The position numbers and the translations under genes were made by a program. 64,000 nt of DNA from assembly GCA_046349435.1 (NCBI GenBank), contig JAXMCI010000001.1:310001-374000 (forward strand), given 5' to 3'. Under the pieces are notes generated by a model. That model had not been told where the DNA came from, made no database searches, and was given only the letters and a program-made list of their open reading frames with translations. Of this stretch, positions 1 through 8,525 are shown piece after piece (the first letter of the stretch is position 1; every line of letters starts with the position of its first letter). Origin of the DNA: JAXMCI01 sp046349435. Lineage in GTDB: Bacteria; Pseudomonadota; Alphaproteobacteria; Dongiales; Dongiaceae.

Positions 1-963
1 GCACTCCAGGCGGCCGTGCTGGCCGTCATCCTCGGCATCCAGGGTCGCCGGCGGCTGGCCCTCGGCCTCGCCGCCGCCACCGGGCTGCTCACCCTCCCGT
101 CGGTCGGCTTTGCGCTTTATCAGAGCCGCCACATCCTCTCGAAGACTGGCGGCCACTTCTGGGTGCAGTCCACCACCGGCGATGCCTTGGCGATGATCGG
201 CGACGCGCTCGCGGAGCAGACCGGGTTCAACCTGGTGGCCTGGGCAACCTGCCTCGCCGCCGCGGCCTGGGCCCTCGGCAGGGAACGAGGCGGCGGCCTT
301 CGCGCGCTCGGTCCGGCGCTGCGCTGCGGATCCGTGCTGCCGGGGCTGCTGGCCGTCCTCGGCGCCGGCCTCGCCTTCGCGGCGGTCCTGCTCCTCGTCA
401 ACCTGCACACGCCGATCTTCGTGCCCCGCTACCTCGTGCCGCTCAACGGGCCGCTCTGCGTCGGCCTGGCGCTCGTGGCAAGCCGCCCCGGGCCGGCGCC
501 GCTGCGCATCGCCGTGCCGCTGCTCGTCCTGATCAATGCCGCGCTGGCGGTGGCGCTCCTCCGGACCGCGGACCTCCGGCTGCCGCCGCAGCGCTGGAAT
601 GCGACCGCGTCCTACGTCGCGCGCCAGGTCCAGGCCTGCCCGACCACCCGGGTCTTCGCGATCGACAGCATGCACTCCGGCGCGCCGCGGTTCTCACGCG
701 TCTGGATCACGGGTTACCGCTACCTCGCCCGGCGCCACGGCTTCGACGTCACGCCGCTCCCCACGTCGGGATCGGTGGCGAGCAATCCGGCCGGACCCTG
801 CCCGGAGCTGTTCTGGCTGGAGCATCTGCTCGGCGTCCCGCCGGACGCATCCGGCGTGGCGTGGATGCGGCGGGCCGGGATCGACTTCATCAGCGACCCG
901 CGCCGCACCGGCACCTTCTGGGGCGAGAGCGGCGGGGTCATCGTGGTGTCGCCCGCCGGCTAG
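1..963 (+). CDS. C-terminal part of a multi-pass membrane protein (glycosyltransferase-39-like)
   Basis: The reading frame is open from base 1, so the gene starts upstream of the window; the GTG at 16 is probably internal. About 320 residues are visible. Several hydrophobic helices lie in the first ~190 residues, including an RYLVPLNGPL segment like the helix that precedes the C-terminal soluble part of many GT39/ArnT-type membrane glycosyltransferases. A soluble tail of ~130 residues follows, containing a 'WNATASYVARQVQACP' stretch. The catalytic N-terminal loop is not in the window, so the enzyme class is only a guess. It converges on the GlxA-type regulator 24 bases downstream. Confidence 0.6.
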   Translation, partial: ALQAAVLAVILGIQGRRRLALGLAAATGLLTLPSVGFALYQSRHILSKTGGHFWVQSTTGDALAMIGDALAEQTGFNLVAWATCLAAAAWALGRERGGGLRALGPALRCGSVLPGLLAVLGAGLAFAAVLLLVNLHTPIFVPRYLVPLNGPLCVGLALVASRPGPAPLRIAVPLLVLINAALAVALLRTADLRLPPQRWNATASYVARQVQACPTTRVFAIDSMHSGAPRFSRVWITGYRYLARRHGFDVTPLPTSGSVASNPAGPCPELFWLEHLLGVPPDASGVAWMRRAGIDFISDPRRTGTFWGESGGVIVVSPAG

Positions 964-987
964 GCGAAGCGGCGGAGGGAGCGACCG

Positions 988-2016
988 TCACGCCCCCAGC
1001 CGCTGGTCCATGTCAGGCCGGAATCGTCGCAGCTGGTCGGTGCCGAACTGCTGGCGGAACTCGCGCGGCGACAGGCCGAACTGGCCGCGGAAGGCGCGCG
1101 AGAAGACCGACGGCGCGGAGAAGCCGCAGGCCGCCCCGATGTCCTGGATCGCCATCTCGCCATAGAACAGGTGGGCGCGGGCGGCGAGCAGGCGGATCTT
1201 GAGGTAGTGCCGCATCGGCGACTCGTTGAAGCGGCTGCGGAACAGCCGCTCGACCTGGCGCACCGACATGCCGCTGCGCCGCGCCAGCTGGCGCGGCGTG
1301 AGCGGCGCCTCGAGGTTCTCCTCCATCAGCTCGACCAGGCGCTGCAGCGGCGGATCGAGCCCGAGCCGGCCGCGCGGCGCCAGCGAGCGCTGCGGCTCGC
1401 CCTCGTGGCGGGCGCGGCGATGGACGAAGCCGTTGGTCACCACCTCGGCCAGCTCGTGGCCCTGCCGCTCCTCGATCAGGTGCAGCATCATGTCGACCGT
1501 GGCCATGCCGCCGGCGCAGGTGATGCGGTTGCGGTCGACCACGTAGAGCTGCTCGGTGACCGGGATGTCCGGATATTCCTCGCGGAACATGGTGATCGCC
1601 TCCCAGTGCAGGGTGGCCCGGTAGCCGTCGAGCAGGCCGGCGGCGGCCAGCGTGAAAGCGCCGGTGTCGAGCGCGCCCAGCCGCGCGCCGTGGCGGTCGA
1701 GCCGGCGCAGCCAGTTGAGCAGCCGGCTGGTGATGTACTGCACCGGCCGGTTGCCGGCGCAGACGATCACCGTCGGGAAGTAGGGCACGTCGGCGATCGC
1801 CGCCTCCGGCGTCATGGTCATGCCGTTGCCGGCCTTGACCGGCTTGCCGTCGACCGAGAAGAGGTGCCAGCTGAACAGCCGCCGCCCGCTGTTCTGGTTG
1901 GCGACGCGCAGCGTCTCGATGGCGACGATCAGCGCGTAGATCGGGAACTCCGGCAGGATCAGGAACCCGATCTGCTCGGCCCCCTCGGGCGGCGGCGACT
2001 TGCTCGGCCCGACCAT
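988..2016 (-). CDS. GlxA-family AraC-type transcriptional regulator (DJ-1/PfpI + HTH)
   Basis: 342 residues. Residues ~15-190 form a class-I glutamine-amidotransferase-like (DJ-1/PfpI) domain, with the typical IGFLILPEFPIYAL start and an LGALDTGAFTLAAAGLLDG segment. Residues ~225-330 carry two AraC-type helix-turn-helices (RQLARRSGMSVRQVERLFR and IQDIGAACGFSAPSVFSRAFR). This is the usual GlxA/ArgR/CdhR architecture; such proteins regulate catabolism of glycine betaine, carnitine, arginine and similar compounds. A strong AAGGAGAGG lies 7 bases before the ATG at 2016. The gene is divergent from the DapA-family operon at 2138, so it is the obvious candidate regulator for it (inference from position). 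Confidence 0.9.
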   Translation of the reverse strand: MVGPSKSPPPEGAEQIGFLILPEFPIYALIVAIETLRVANQNSGRRLFSWHLFSVDGKPVKAGNGMTMTPEAAIADVPYFPTVIVCAGNRPVQYITSRLLNWLRRLDRHGARLGALDTGAFTLAAAGLLDGYRATLHWEAITMFREEYPDIPVTEQLYVVDRNRITCAGGMATVDMMLHLIEERQGHELAEVVTNGFVHRRARHEGEPQRSLAPRGRLGLDPPLQRLVELMEENLEAPLTPRQLARRSGMSVRQVERLFRSRFNESPMRHYLKIRLLAARAHLFYGEMAIQDIGAACGFSAPSVFSRAFRGQFGLSPREFRQQFGTDQLRRFRPDMDQRLGA

Positions 2017-2137
2017 GACGCGCCCTCTCCTTCCCCGATCCTTCGCCGCCGAGGATCAAGTTCGTGGCGCTCCGTGTCAAGGTGGCGCCGGCCCGGCGGA
2101 ACCATGATGAAGCCTGCGGCAGAGCGGGAGCGGGCGC
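2017..2137. promoter_or_regulatory. Divergent promoter region, glxA-type regulator / DapA-family operon
   Basis: 121 bases between divergent starts. It contains a 6-bp inverted repeat GATCCT/AGGATC (2037-2042 and 2052-2057, 9-base spacer). It also holds two direct-repeat-like GTGGCGC blocks around 2064-2092, a spacing pattern compatible with AraC-family sites. No convincing -35/-10 pair is visible. Confidence 0.35.
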
Positions 2138-3088
2138 ATGGATTTCGAGCGGGCGAAGCAGCGGCTGGCGGGGTGCTACATCACGGTGCCCACCATGTTC
2201 CGCGATCCCGACCTCGAGCTCGACCTGGCGGCGACGCGGCGCAACGTGCGCTTCCTGATGGAGCGCGGCATCGACGCGAAGTACGGCACGCTGCTGGCCG
2301 GCGGCGCTGCCGGCGACTTCTCGACCATGAGCTTCGACGAGCGCATCCAGGTCGCCGAGGCGGTGCTTGCCGAGGCCGGCGGCAAGCTGCCGGTGGCGAT
2401 GGGCGCGCAGACCACCAGCACGCGCGAGCTGGTGCGGCTGGCCAAGGCTGCCGAGCGGCTCGGCGTCGACTACATCCAGGTCTCCTGCCCCTTCTACTTC
2501 ACCCACACCGAGGAGGATTTCTTCGAGTACGTGGCGGCGGCGGCCGGGGCGGGGGACGTCGGCATCATCGTCTACAACACCTTCTGGACCAGCGCGAACG
2601 TGTCCTTCCGGCTGATCGAGCGGCTGGCCGGGATTCCCAACGTGGTCGGCCTGAAATGGGCGACCCCGCGGACGGACGCGATGGAGTTCGAGGACGCGGT
2701 CAGCGCCTTCGCCCGGCGGCTCTGCATCATCGACAACAACCTGCATTTCGCCGCCAGCCACATGATGGGGGCGCGCGCCTTCGAGGTGCATCTCTGCAAC
2801 TACTGGCCGGAATGGGGCATCAGGCTGATCGACGACCTCGAGGCCGGGCGCTACGTCGCCGTGCAGCGCGCGCTGGTCGAGGAAGCCATGCCCTTCTACA
2901 AGCTCTGGGTGGAGATCGAGAAGGGATTCACCAGCGGCGACGGGTATCTCGACAAGCTCTGCATGGAGCTGATCGGGCTGGACAGCAGCCGCTGCCGGCC
3001 GCCGACGCGCGACATCCGCCCGCTCTACCGCGAGCGTACCCGCCAGATGCTGCTGGCGACCGGCGTGCCGGGCGTGCTGCCGGCCTGA
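2138..3088 (+). CDS. Dihydrodipicolinate synthase (DapA/NanA) family lyase
   Basis: 316 residues, a full-length TIM-barrel class-I aldolase. The family signatures are present: a GGAAGDFSTMS loop in place of the usual G-T-T-G-E loop, YNTFWTS with the catalytic tyrosine, and VVGLKWATPR with the Schiff-base lysine. Family members cleave or dehydrate 2-keto-3-deoxy sugar acids or make dihydrodipicolinate. The YNTF/GLKW variants and the catabolic setting (a UxaA-type dehydratase follows) argue against a biosynthetic DapA. It is the first gene of the operon, with GGGAG ahead of the ATG at 2138. The substrate is unknown. Confidence 0.88.
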   Translation: MDFERAKQRLAGCYITVPTMFRDPDLELDLAATRRNVRFLMERGIDAKYGTLLAGGAAGDFSTMSFDERIQVAEAVLAEAGGKLPVAMGAQTTSTRELVRLAKAAERLGVDYIQVSCPFYFTHTEEDFFEYVAAAAGAGDVGIIVYNTFWTSANVSFRLIERLAGIPNVVGLKWATPRTDAMEFEDAVSAFARRLCIIDNNLHFAASHMMGARAFEVHLCNYWPEWGIRLIDDLEAGRYVAVQRALVEEAMPFYKLWVEIEKGFTSGDGYLDKLCMELIGLDSSRCRPPTRDIRPLYRERTRQMLLATGVPGVLPA

Positions 3089-3093
3089 GCGCC

Positions 3094-3423
3094 ATGAGCG
3101 GTGCCAGCAACGGCGCGGCCTCGCCTCCGGCGGCCATCGTGCTGTCGCCCGAGGACAATGTCGGCGTCGCCGTGCGCACCATCGCCCGGGGCGCCGAGGT
3201 GACCGGCGCCGAGGTCGCCGGCGCCGGCGTGCCGCTGGTGGCGTCGGACGAGATCCCGACCGGCCACAAGGTGGCGCTGCGGCCGATCGCGCCTGGCGAC
3301 AAGATCGTCAAGTTCGGCGTGCCGGTCGGCTCGGCGACGAAAGCGATCCCGGCCGGGGCCCATGTCCACATGCACAACGTCAAGAGCGACTACCTGACCA
3401 ACCGCGAGGACCATTTCGAGTGA
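3094..3423 (+). CDS. UxaA-type hydro-lyase, small (SAF-domain) subunit
   Basis: 109 residues starting at ATG 3094, 5 bases after the DapA-family stop. It matches the SAF domain that forms the N-terminus of altronate/galactarate dehydratases (UxaA, GarD) and the alpha subunit of sulfolactate sulfo-lyase (SuyA). Diagnostic stretches are EDNVGVAVRTIARGAEV, IPTGHKVALRPIAPGDKIVKFG, IGSA-like VGSATKAIPAGAHVHMHN and a final VKSDYL. It is encoded separately from the large subunit, which starts within or just after its stop codon, so the two are probably translationally coupled into one enzyme. Confidence 0.85.
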   Translation: MSGASNGAASPPAAIVLSPEDNVGVAVRTIARGAEVTGAEVAGAGVPLVASDEIPTGHKVALRPIAPGDKIVKFGVPVGSATKAIPAGAHVHMHNVKSDYLTNREDHFE

Positions 3424-3431
3424 GGCACGCG

Positions 3432-4619
3432 ATGCAGGGCTGGCTGCGCCAGGACGGGCGCAAGGGCATCCGCAACTACCTGCTGGTCGCCTATCTCGTC
3501 GAATGCGCCCATCACGTGGCGCGCGCCATCGCCGCGCCTTTCGCCGAGGACGGCGTGCAGCTGATCGGCTTCCCCGGCTGCTATCCCAGCGAATACGCCC
3601 ACACCATGATGAAGCGGCTCTGCACCCATCCCAATGTCGGGGGCGTGCTGCTGGTCTCGCTCGGCTGCGAGGAGTTCCGCCGCTCCGCCCTGCAGCGCGC
3701 CATCGCCGCCACCGGCCGGCCCGTCGAGACGCTGGTCATCCAGGAGAGCGGCGGCACCGCCGGCACGACGAAGCGCGGCCGCGACTGGGTGCGCGCCACG
3801 CTGGCATCGCTCGCCGCCCAGCCACGCGTTCCGCTGGCCGTCTCCGACCTGGTCATCGGCACGGAGTGCGGCGGCTCGGACGGGACCAGCGGGATCACGG
3901 CGAACCCGGCCATCGGCGCCGCCATCGACCGGGTGATCGACGCCGGCGGCACCGGCATGTTCGAGGAGACCTGCGAGCTGATCGGCTGCGAGCAGCACAT
4001 GGCCAAGCGCGCCGCCACGCCCGAGCTCGGCCGCGAGATCGTTCGCGCCGTCGAGAAGGCCGACCGCTACTACCGCGACCTCGAGCATGGCAGCTTCGGC
4101 GGCGGCAACATCGCGGGCGGCCTGTCGACCATCGAGGAGAAGTCGATCGGCGCCTATGCCAAGAGCGGCACGCGGCCGATCGTCGGCCTGCTCAAGCCCG
4201 GCACCCGGCCGACGCGCCCCGGCCTCTACCTGATGGACATGGTCAATGACGGCGGCGTGCGCTTCGGCATCCCCAACATCAACGACACCGCGACGGTGAT
4301 CGAGCTGATCGCCTGCGGCTGCCACATGGTGCTGTTCTCGACCGGCCGCGGCTCGGTGGTGGGCTCGGCGATCGCGCCGGTGATCAAGGTCTGCGCCAAC
4401 CCGGAGACCTACCGCAAGCTCGAGGGCGACATGGACGTCGACGCCGGCCGCATCCTCGAGGGCCGCGCCGGCATCCAGGACGTCGGCGCCGAGATCTTCG
4501 CGCTGATCGAGCGCGTTGCGGCCGGCGAGCCGACCAAGTCGGAGGCGCTCGGCCACCAGGAGTTCATCCTGACCTACAAGACCTTCGAGCCGCTCGGGCC
4601 GAGCTGCCTGCCGGCCTGA
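3432..4619 (+). CDS. UxaA-family hydro-lyase, large subunit (altronate/galactarate dehydratase or SuyB-like)
   Basis: 395 residues from ATG 3432, chosen because GAGG lies 6 bases upstream. A GTG at 3420 overlapping the small-subunit stop is the alternative. Family motifs: QDGRKGIRNYLLV at the start, GFPGCYPS, SLGCEEF, IQESGGT, GTECGGSDGTSGITANPAIG and FEETCELIGCE. The conserved cysteines probably bind metal as in the UxaA family. Acidic sugars (altronate, galactarate) or 3-sulfolactate are the known substrates of relatives. The split two-gene organisation is like SuyAB but also occurs in sugar-acid dehydratases. Confidence 0.85.
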   Translation: MQGWLRQDGRKGIRNYLLVAYLVECAHHVARAIAAPFAEDGVQLIGFPGCYPSEYAHTMMKRLCTHPNVGGVLLVSLGCEEFRRSALQRAIAATGRPVETLVIQESGGTAGTTKRGRDWVRATLASLAAQPRVPLAVSDLVIGTECGGSDGTSGITANPAIGAAIDRVIDAGGTGMFEETCELIGCEQHMAKRAATPELGREIVRAVEKADRYYRDLEHGSFGGGNIAGGLSTIEEKSIGAYAKSGTRPIVGLLKPGTRPTRPGLYLMDMVNDGGVRFGIPNINDTATVIELIACGCHMVLFSTGRGSVVGSAIAPVIKVCANPETYRKLEGDMDVDAGRILEGRAGIQDVGAEIFALIERVAAGEPTKSEALGHQEFILTYKTFEPLGPSCLPA

Positions 4620-4632
4620 GCGGTCAGGAGAA

Positions 4633-4657
4633 CGGGCGCCGGCGACAACGGCGCCCG
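4633..4657. terminator. GC hairpin between dehydratase and ABC importer
   Basis: CGGGCGCC (4633-4640) pairs with GGCGCCCG (4650-4657) across a 9-base loop. No T-tract follows, so it is more likely an attenuating or mRNA-stabilising hairpin than a full terminator. Part of it (ACAACGGCGCCCGCA) recurs near 5761 after the binding-protein gene. Confidence 0.4.
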
Positions 4658-4700
4658 CAACCGGCGCCGCGCGCCGCAACTGGACGAGAGGGAGATCACC

Positions 4701-5747
4701 ATGGGCAAGACCGATCGCATTTCCATGCCGCGGCGGGGCCTGTCGCGCCGCAACCTGCTCGCCGCCGGCGCGGGCGCGCTGGCCGCCGGCGCGCTGCCCG
4801 GCCGCTTCGCCTTCGCCGACCTCGACCGCGTGACCCTGCGCACCAACTGGCTCTTCTACGGCTCGCACTCCGTCTTCTTCCTCGGCATCGACAGCGGGCT
4901 CTACGCCAAGGACAAGCTCGACGTCGTGGTCAAGCAGGGCAACGGCTCCGGCAACACGGTGCGGCTGATCGCCAACAAGGACACCGACTTCGGCTACTGC
5001 TCGGCCGTCACCATGATGAAGCTGGCCGCCCAGGGCGCGCCGGTGGTCTCGGTGGCGACGATCGACGCGACCGGCACCGACGCGGTGATCATCAATCCGG
5101 ACTCCGGCATCAAGAGCTTCAAGGACCTCGAGGGGAAGAAGGTGCTGACCACCGCCGGCGCCGGCGTCAACACGCTGTTCCCGGTGGCCGCCGCCAATGC
5201 CGGCGCCGACGTCTCGAAGATCCAGCTCACCAACGTCGCCGAGAGCGCGCTGGTGCAGAGCTACCTGCAGGGCCTCGCCCCGGCCATGCTCGGCGGCATC
5301 GACGACAAGCCGGCCGAGATCGAGGCCAATGGCGGCAAGCCGCCGGTGACCCTCAACTACGCCGATTTCGGCATCTACCAGCCGGGCTACGCCATCGTCG
5401 CCCACCAGGACATGGTCAAGGAGAAGCCCGACCTGGTGAAGCGCTTCGTCCACGCCACGCTCGAGGCGGTGAAGTCGGCCAAGGAGAACCCGGACGCGGC
5501 GATCAAGGCGCTGATCAGCTGGAAGGCCAACACCGAGGACGAGAAGGAGAAGAAGCAGGCCCGCCAGGTGCTCGACGTCACCCTGTCGATCCTCTACTCG
5601 GCCAACAACAAGGAGAAGCAGCTCGGCCTCAACGTGCCCGCCGACTGGCAGAGCGCGCTCGACATCCTGAAGAAGTACACCGAGCTGAAGACCGACAAGA
5701 CGGCCGACCAGTTCTACACCAACGCCTTCATCCCGGCGTCGCTGTAG
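4701..5747 (+). CDS. ABC transporter substrate-binding protein, NMT1/SsuA-like, TAT-exported
   Basis: 348 residues. The N-terminus is a twin-arginine signal (LSRRNLLAAGAGALAAGALPG) followed by FAFADLDRVTLRTNWLFYG, typical of the NMT1/THI5/SsuA superfamily that binds nitrate, sulfonates, taurine, riboflavin or pyrimidine precursors. Conserved features include GIDSGLYAKDKLDVVVKQGNGSG and a mid-protein AGAGVNTLFP. An ATPase and a permease follow, so this is a three-part importer, periplasmic component. GAGGGAGAT precedes the ATG. The neighbouring catabolic genes suggest the ligand is the substrate of the upstream lyase/dehydratase pathway. Confidence 0.88.
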   Translation: MGKTDRISMPRRGLSRRNLLAAGAGALAAGALPGRFAFADLDRVTLRTNWLFYGSHSVFFLGIDSGLYAKDKLDVVVKQGNGSGNTVRLIANKDTDFGYCSAVTMMKLAAQGAPVVSVATIDATGTDAVIINPDSGIKSFKDLEGKKVLTTAGAGVNTLFPVAAANAGADVSKIQLTNVAESALVQSYLQGLAPAMLGGIDDKPAEIEANGGKPPVTLNYADFGIYQPGYAIVAHQDMVKEKPDLVKRFVHATLEAVKSAKENPDAAIKALISWKANTEDEKEKKQARQVLDVTLSILYSANNKEKQLGLNVPADWQSALDILKKYTELKTDKTADQFYTNAFIPASL

Positions 5748-5786
5748 CGACCCGATGCGGGACAACGGCGCCCGCAGCCATCGCCT

Positions 5787-5809
5787 CCCTCCCCCCTTGC
5801 GGGGGAGGG
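5787..5809. repeat. Palindromic GC element (dispersed family)
   Basis: CCCTCCCCC (5787-5795) and GGGGGAGGG (5801-5809), loop CTTGC, followed by CTGGGGTGGGG. It belongs to the CCCTC-type palindromes repeated between several genes of this window. It lies between the binding-protein and ATPase genes and could act as an mRNA processing or stability element. Confidence 0.55.
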
Positions 5810-5846
5810 CTGGGGTGGGGGGTGCCGCCGCACGGACCCCGGCCGC

Positions 5847-6614
5847 ATGAGCGTTCCCGTCTCCGTCCGCGCCGTGCGCAAGAGCTACGGCACTAAGGAC
5901 GGTCCGGTTCACGCGCTGGGGCCGCTGGACCTCGAGGTCGGCAGCGGCCGCTTCGTCTCGCTGGTCGGCCCGTCCGGCTGCGGCAAGAGCACGCTGCTGC
6001 TGATGATCGCCGGGCTGCTGCCGCTCAGCGACGGCGCCATCACGGTGGCGGGCAGCCCGGTGACCGGGCCGCAGACCGAGATCGGCATCGTCTTCCAGGG
6101 TAGCGTGCTGGTCGACTGGCGCGACGCGCTCGGCAACGTGCTGCTGCAGGTCGAGCTGCGCGGCCACAGGCGGCGCGACTATCTCGACCGCGCCATGAAG
6201 CTGCTCGAGTCGGTCGGGCTGAAGGACTTCGCCCGGCGCTACCCGCACGAGCTCTCCGGCGGCATGCAGCAGCGCACCGCCTTCTGCCGGGCGCTGATCC
6301 ACGACCCACCGCTGATCCTGATGGACGAGCCGCTGGGCGCGCTCGACGCGATGACCCGCGAGCAGCTCCGCACCGACCTCGAGCGGCTGTGGCTGGCGAA
6401 CGGCAAGACGGTGATCCTGGTCACCCACAGCATCGAGGAGGCGGTGCAGCTCTCCGACCTCGTGGTGGTGATCTCGCCGCGCCCCGGCCGCATCGTCGAG
6501 GCGGTCGCGATCGACCTGCCGCGGCCGCGCACGCTGGCCGTGCGCCAGGGTGCCGCCTTCCAGAAGCTGGTCGGCGACATCAAGGAGATCTTCATGGGCT
6601 ACGGGGTGATCTGA
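5847..6614 (+). CDS. ABC transporter ATP-binding protein, SsuB/TauB type
   Basis: 255 residues with every ABC ATPase motif: Walker A GPSGCGKST, Q-loop VFQGS, signature LSGGMQQR, Walker B LILMDEPLGALD and H-loop THSIEEA. The sequence is closest in style to the nitrate/sulfonate/taurine ATPases (SsuB, TauB), which agrees with the NMT1-type binding protein upstream. Its stop overlaps the permease start by one base (TGATG at 6612-6616), so expression of the two is coupled. Confidence 0.92.
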   Translation: MSVPVSVRAVRKSYGTKDGPVHALGPLDLEVGSGRFVSLVGPSGCGKSTLLLMIAGLLPLSDGAITVAGSPVTGPQTEIGIVFQGSVLVDWRDALGNVLLQVELRGHRRRDYLDRAMKLLESVGLKDFARRYPHELSGGMQQRTAFCRALIHDPPLILMDEPLGALDAMTREQLRTDLERLWLANGKTVILVTHSIEEAVQLSDLVVVISPRPGRIVEAVAIDLPRPRTLAVRQGAAFQKLVGDIKEIFMGYGVI

Positions 6615-7429
6615 TGGCTGCCCCGGAAGCCGGCCGACGCGGCCTCGCGCTGCCCGGCCGCGTCGTCGAGATCGGCACCCCGGTGCTGTTCGGCCTCGCC
6701 TTGTTCGCCCTCTGGGAGGGTGCCGTCCGGCTGTTTCGCATCCCGCTCTACATCGTCCCGCCGCCGTCCGACATCGTCGTGCAATTCGTCGAGAAGTTCC
6801 CGCGGATCTGGGAGTACACGCTGGTCACCGGCATGGAGGCGCTGGTCGGGTTCTTCGTCTCGATCCTGGTCGCGGTGCCGCTGTCGCTGATGGTCGCCTT
6901 CTCGCCGCTGCTGCGGCGCACGCTCTATCCGTTCGCCGTCGCCATGGAGATGGTGCCGAAGATCGCCTTCGCGCCGATCTTCGTCACCTGGTTCGGCTTC
7001 GGCTTCATGCCGAAGATCATCATCGTCTACCTCGTCTGCTTCTTCCCCATCCTGCTCAACGGCATCCTCGCCTTCACCTCGCTCAGCGTCGAGCTCGGCC
7101 GCCTCTGCCAGTCGACCGGCGCCGGTGCGCTGCGCACTTTCGTCAAGGTCCGGCTGCCGGCGGCGCTGCCGCAGCTCTTCGTCGGCATCAAGGGTGCCGC
7201 CGTCAACGCCACCGTCGGCGCCACCATCTCGGAGTGGATCGGCGGCGATGCCGGGCTCGGCTACTACATCCAGATGGCCTCCGGCGAATTGCGCACCGAC
7301 CTCGCCTTCGCCATCATCATCATGCTGGTGGCGCTGGGGCTGCTGCTGTTCGGGCTGGTGGTGCTGGCCGAGCGGCTGCTCATCCCCTGGCACGTGTCGC
7401 AGCGCGCACCGGTGCAGGGCACGATCTAG
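6614..7429 (+). CDS. ABC transporter permease, SsuC/TauC type
   Basis: 271 residues from ATG 6614. Six or so membrane helices; the binding-protein-dependent transport signature is at about residues 170-200 (STGAGALRTFVKVRLPAALPQLFVG), followed by GAAVNATVGATISEWIGGDAGLGY, characteristic of the SsuC/NrtB permease group. A homodimer would complete the importer with the two preceding proteins. The next gene starts 12 bases downstream, so the operon continues. Confidence 0.92.
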   Translation: MAAPEAGRRGLALPGRVVEIGTPVLFGLALFALWEGAVRLFRIPLYIVPPPSDIVVQFVEKFPRIWEYTLVTGMEALVGFFVSILVAVPLSLMVAFSPLLRRTLYPFAVAMEMVPKIAFAPIFVTWFGFGFMPKIIIVYLVCFFPILLNGILAFTSLSVELGRLCQSTGAGALRTFVKVRLPAALPQLFVGIKGAAVNATVGATISEWIGGDAGLGYYIQMASGELRTDLAFAIIIMLVALGLLLFGLVVLAERLLIPWHVSQRAPVQGTI

Positions 7430-7441
7430 GAAGGGTTCGAG

Positions 7442-8512
7442 ATGGCGACCGAGACTGCCGAGCCGCGCTTCCGCCCGGCCGACCTGATTGGCTACGCGGG
7501 CGCACTGTTCGCCGCGGCCGGCTGCGACGGCGACAAGCCCCAGGTGATCGCCGAGGCGCTGGTCGAAGCCGACCTGCTCGGCCACACCACCCACGGGCTG
7601 CAGCTCGCCGCCCCCTATCTCGGCGAGCTCGAGAACGGCAGCATGGCGGCGCTGGGCGAGCCGGAGGTGGTGAGCGACCGCGGCGCCGTCGTCACCTGGG
7701 ACGGCAAGCGGCTCCCCGGCGTCTGGCTCACCGCCAAGGCGGTCGACCTCGCCGCCGAGCGGGCGCTGACCTTCGGCACCGGCATCGTGGTGATCCGGCA
7801 GAGTCACCACATCGCCTGCCTCGCCGCCTTCCTGCAGCGCGCCACGGACCGCGGCCTGCTGGTGCAAGTGGCGAGCTCCGACCCGGCCGACGCCAGCGTG
7901 GCGCCCTTCGGCGGCCGCAAGGCGGTCTTCACCCCCGACCCGATCGCCATCGGCATCCCGACCAGCGGCGATCCGATCCTGGTCGACATCTCGGCATCGA
8001 TCACCACCAACGGCATGTCGAACCGGCTGCGCAAGGAGGGCAAGCGCTTCCCCGGGCGCTGGGCGATCGACGCCGACGGGCTGCCGACCGACGACCCCGC
8101 GGCGCTGTTCACGGAGCCGCCCGGCACCATCCTGCCGATCGGCGGCGTCGAGTACGGCCACAAGGGCACCGGCCTGGCGCTGACCATCGAGGCGTTGACC
8201 CAGGGACTCGGCGGCTTCGGGCGGGCCGAGGCGCCGAAGGGCTGGGGCGCCTCGGTCTTCGTGCAGGTGATCGACCCCGCCGCCTTCGGCGGGCTGGACG
8301 CCTTCCGCCGCCAGACCGACTGGGTGGCGGCAGCCTGCCGCGAGAACCCGGTGCGGCCGGGGGTGGACCAGGTGCGGCTGCCCGGCGAGCGCGGCCTCGC
8401 AAGCAAGCGCGCGGCGCTGGCCGACGGCGTGCGGCTCTATCCCGGCATAATGGCGGCGCTGGCGCCGTGGGCCGCCAGGCTCGGCGTGACGCCGCCCTCC
8501 TCGCGCGGCTGA
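7442..8512 (+). CDS. Ldh/malate-dehydrogenase-2 family NAD(P)-dependent oxidoreductase
   Basis: 356 residues of the YlbC/ComC/DpkA fold, a family unrelated to classical lactate and malate dehydrogenases. Recognisable elements are the GHTTHGLQLAAPYL loop (usually SHGxxR), RQSHHIACLAAF, PFGGRKAVFTPDPIAIGIPT, and the GVEYGHKGTGLALTIEALTQGL segment that binds nucleotide and substrate. Known members oxidise ureidoglycolate, (R)-sulfolactate, 2,3-diketogulonate or delta1-piperideine-2-carboxylate. A role in interconverting the 2-hydroxy acid that feeds the hydro-lyase is plausible but unproven. Confidence 0.87.
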   Translation: MATETAEPRFRPADLIGYAGALFAAAGCDGDKPQVIAEALVEADLLGHTTHGLQLAAPYLGELENGSMAALGEPEVVSDRGAVVTWDGKRLPGVWLTAKAVDLAAERALTFGTGIVVIRQSHHIACLAAFLQRATDRGLLVQVASSDPADASVAPFGGRKAVFTPDPIAIGIPTSGDPILVDISASITTNGMSNRLRKEGKRFPGRWAIDADGLPTDDPAALFTEPPGTILPIGGVEYGHKGTGLALTIEALTQGLGGFGRAEAPKGWGASVFVQVIDPAAFGGLDAFRRQTDWVAAACRENPVRPGVDQVRLPGERGLASKRAALADGVRLYPGIMAALAPWAARLGVTPPSSRG

Positions 8513-8525
8513 TTGGAGACAGTCC

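Noticed and set aside
1171..3093. Long plus-strand open frame running antisense to the GlxA-type gene and into the small SAF-subunit gene
   Set aside because: Only the last 109 residues (from ATG 3094) have family similarity; the rest is Arg/Ala/Pro-rich shadow of the opposite strand typical of GC-rich DNA.
3390..6428. 1012-residue open frame on the minus strand
   Set aside because: Antisense to the UxaA-type, binding-protein and ATPase genes; composition is low-complexity and no domain is recognisable.
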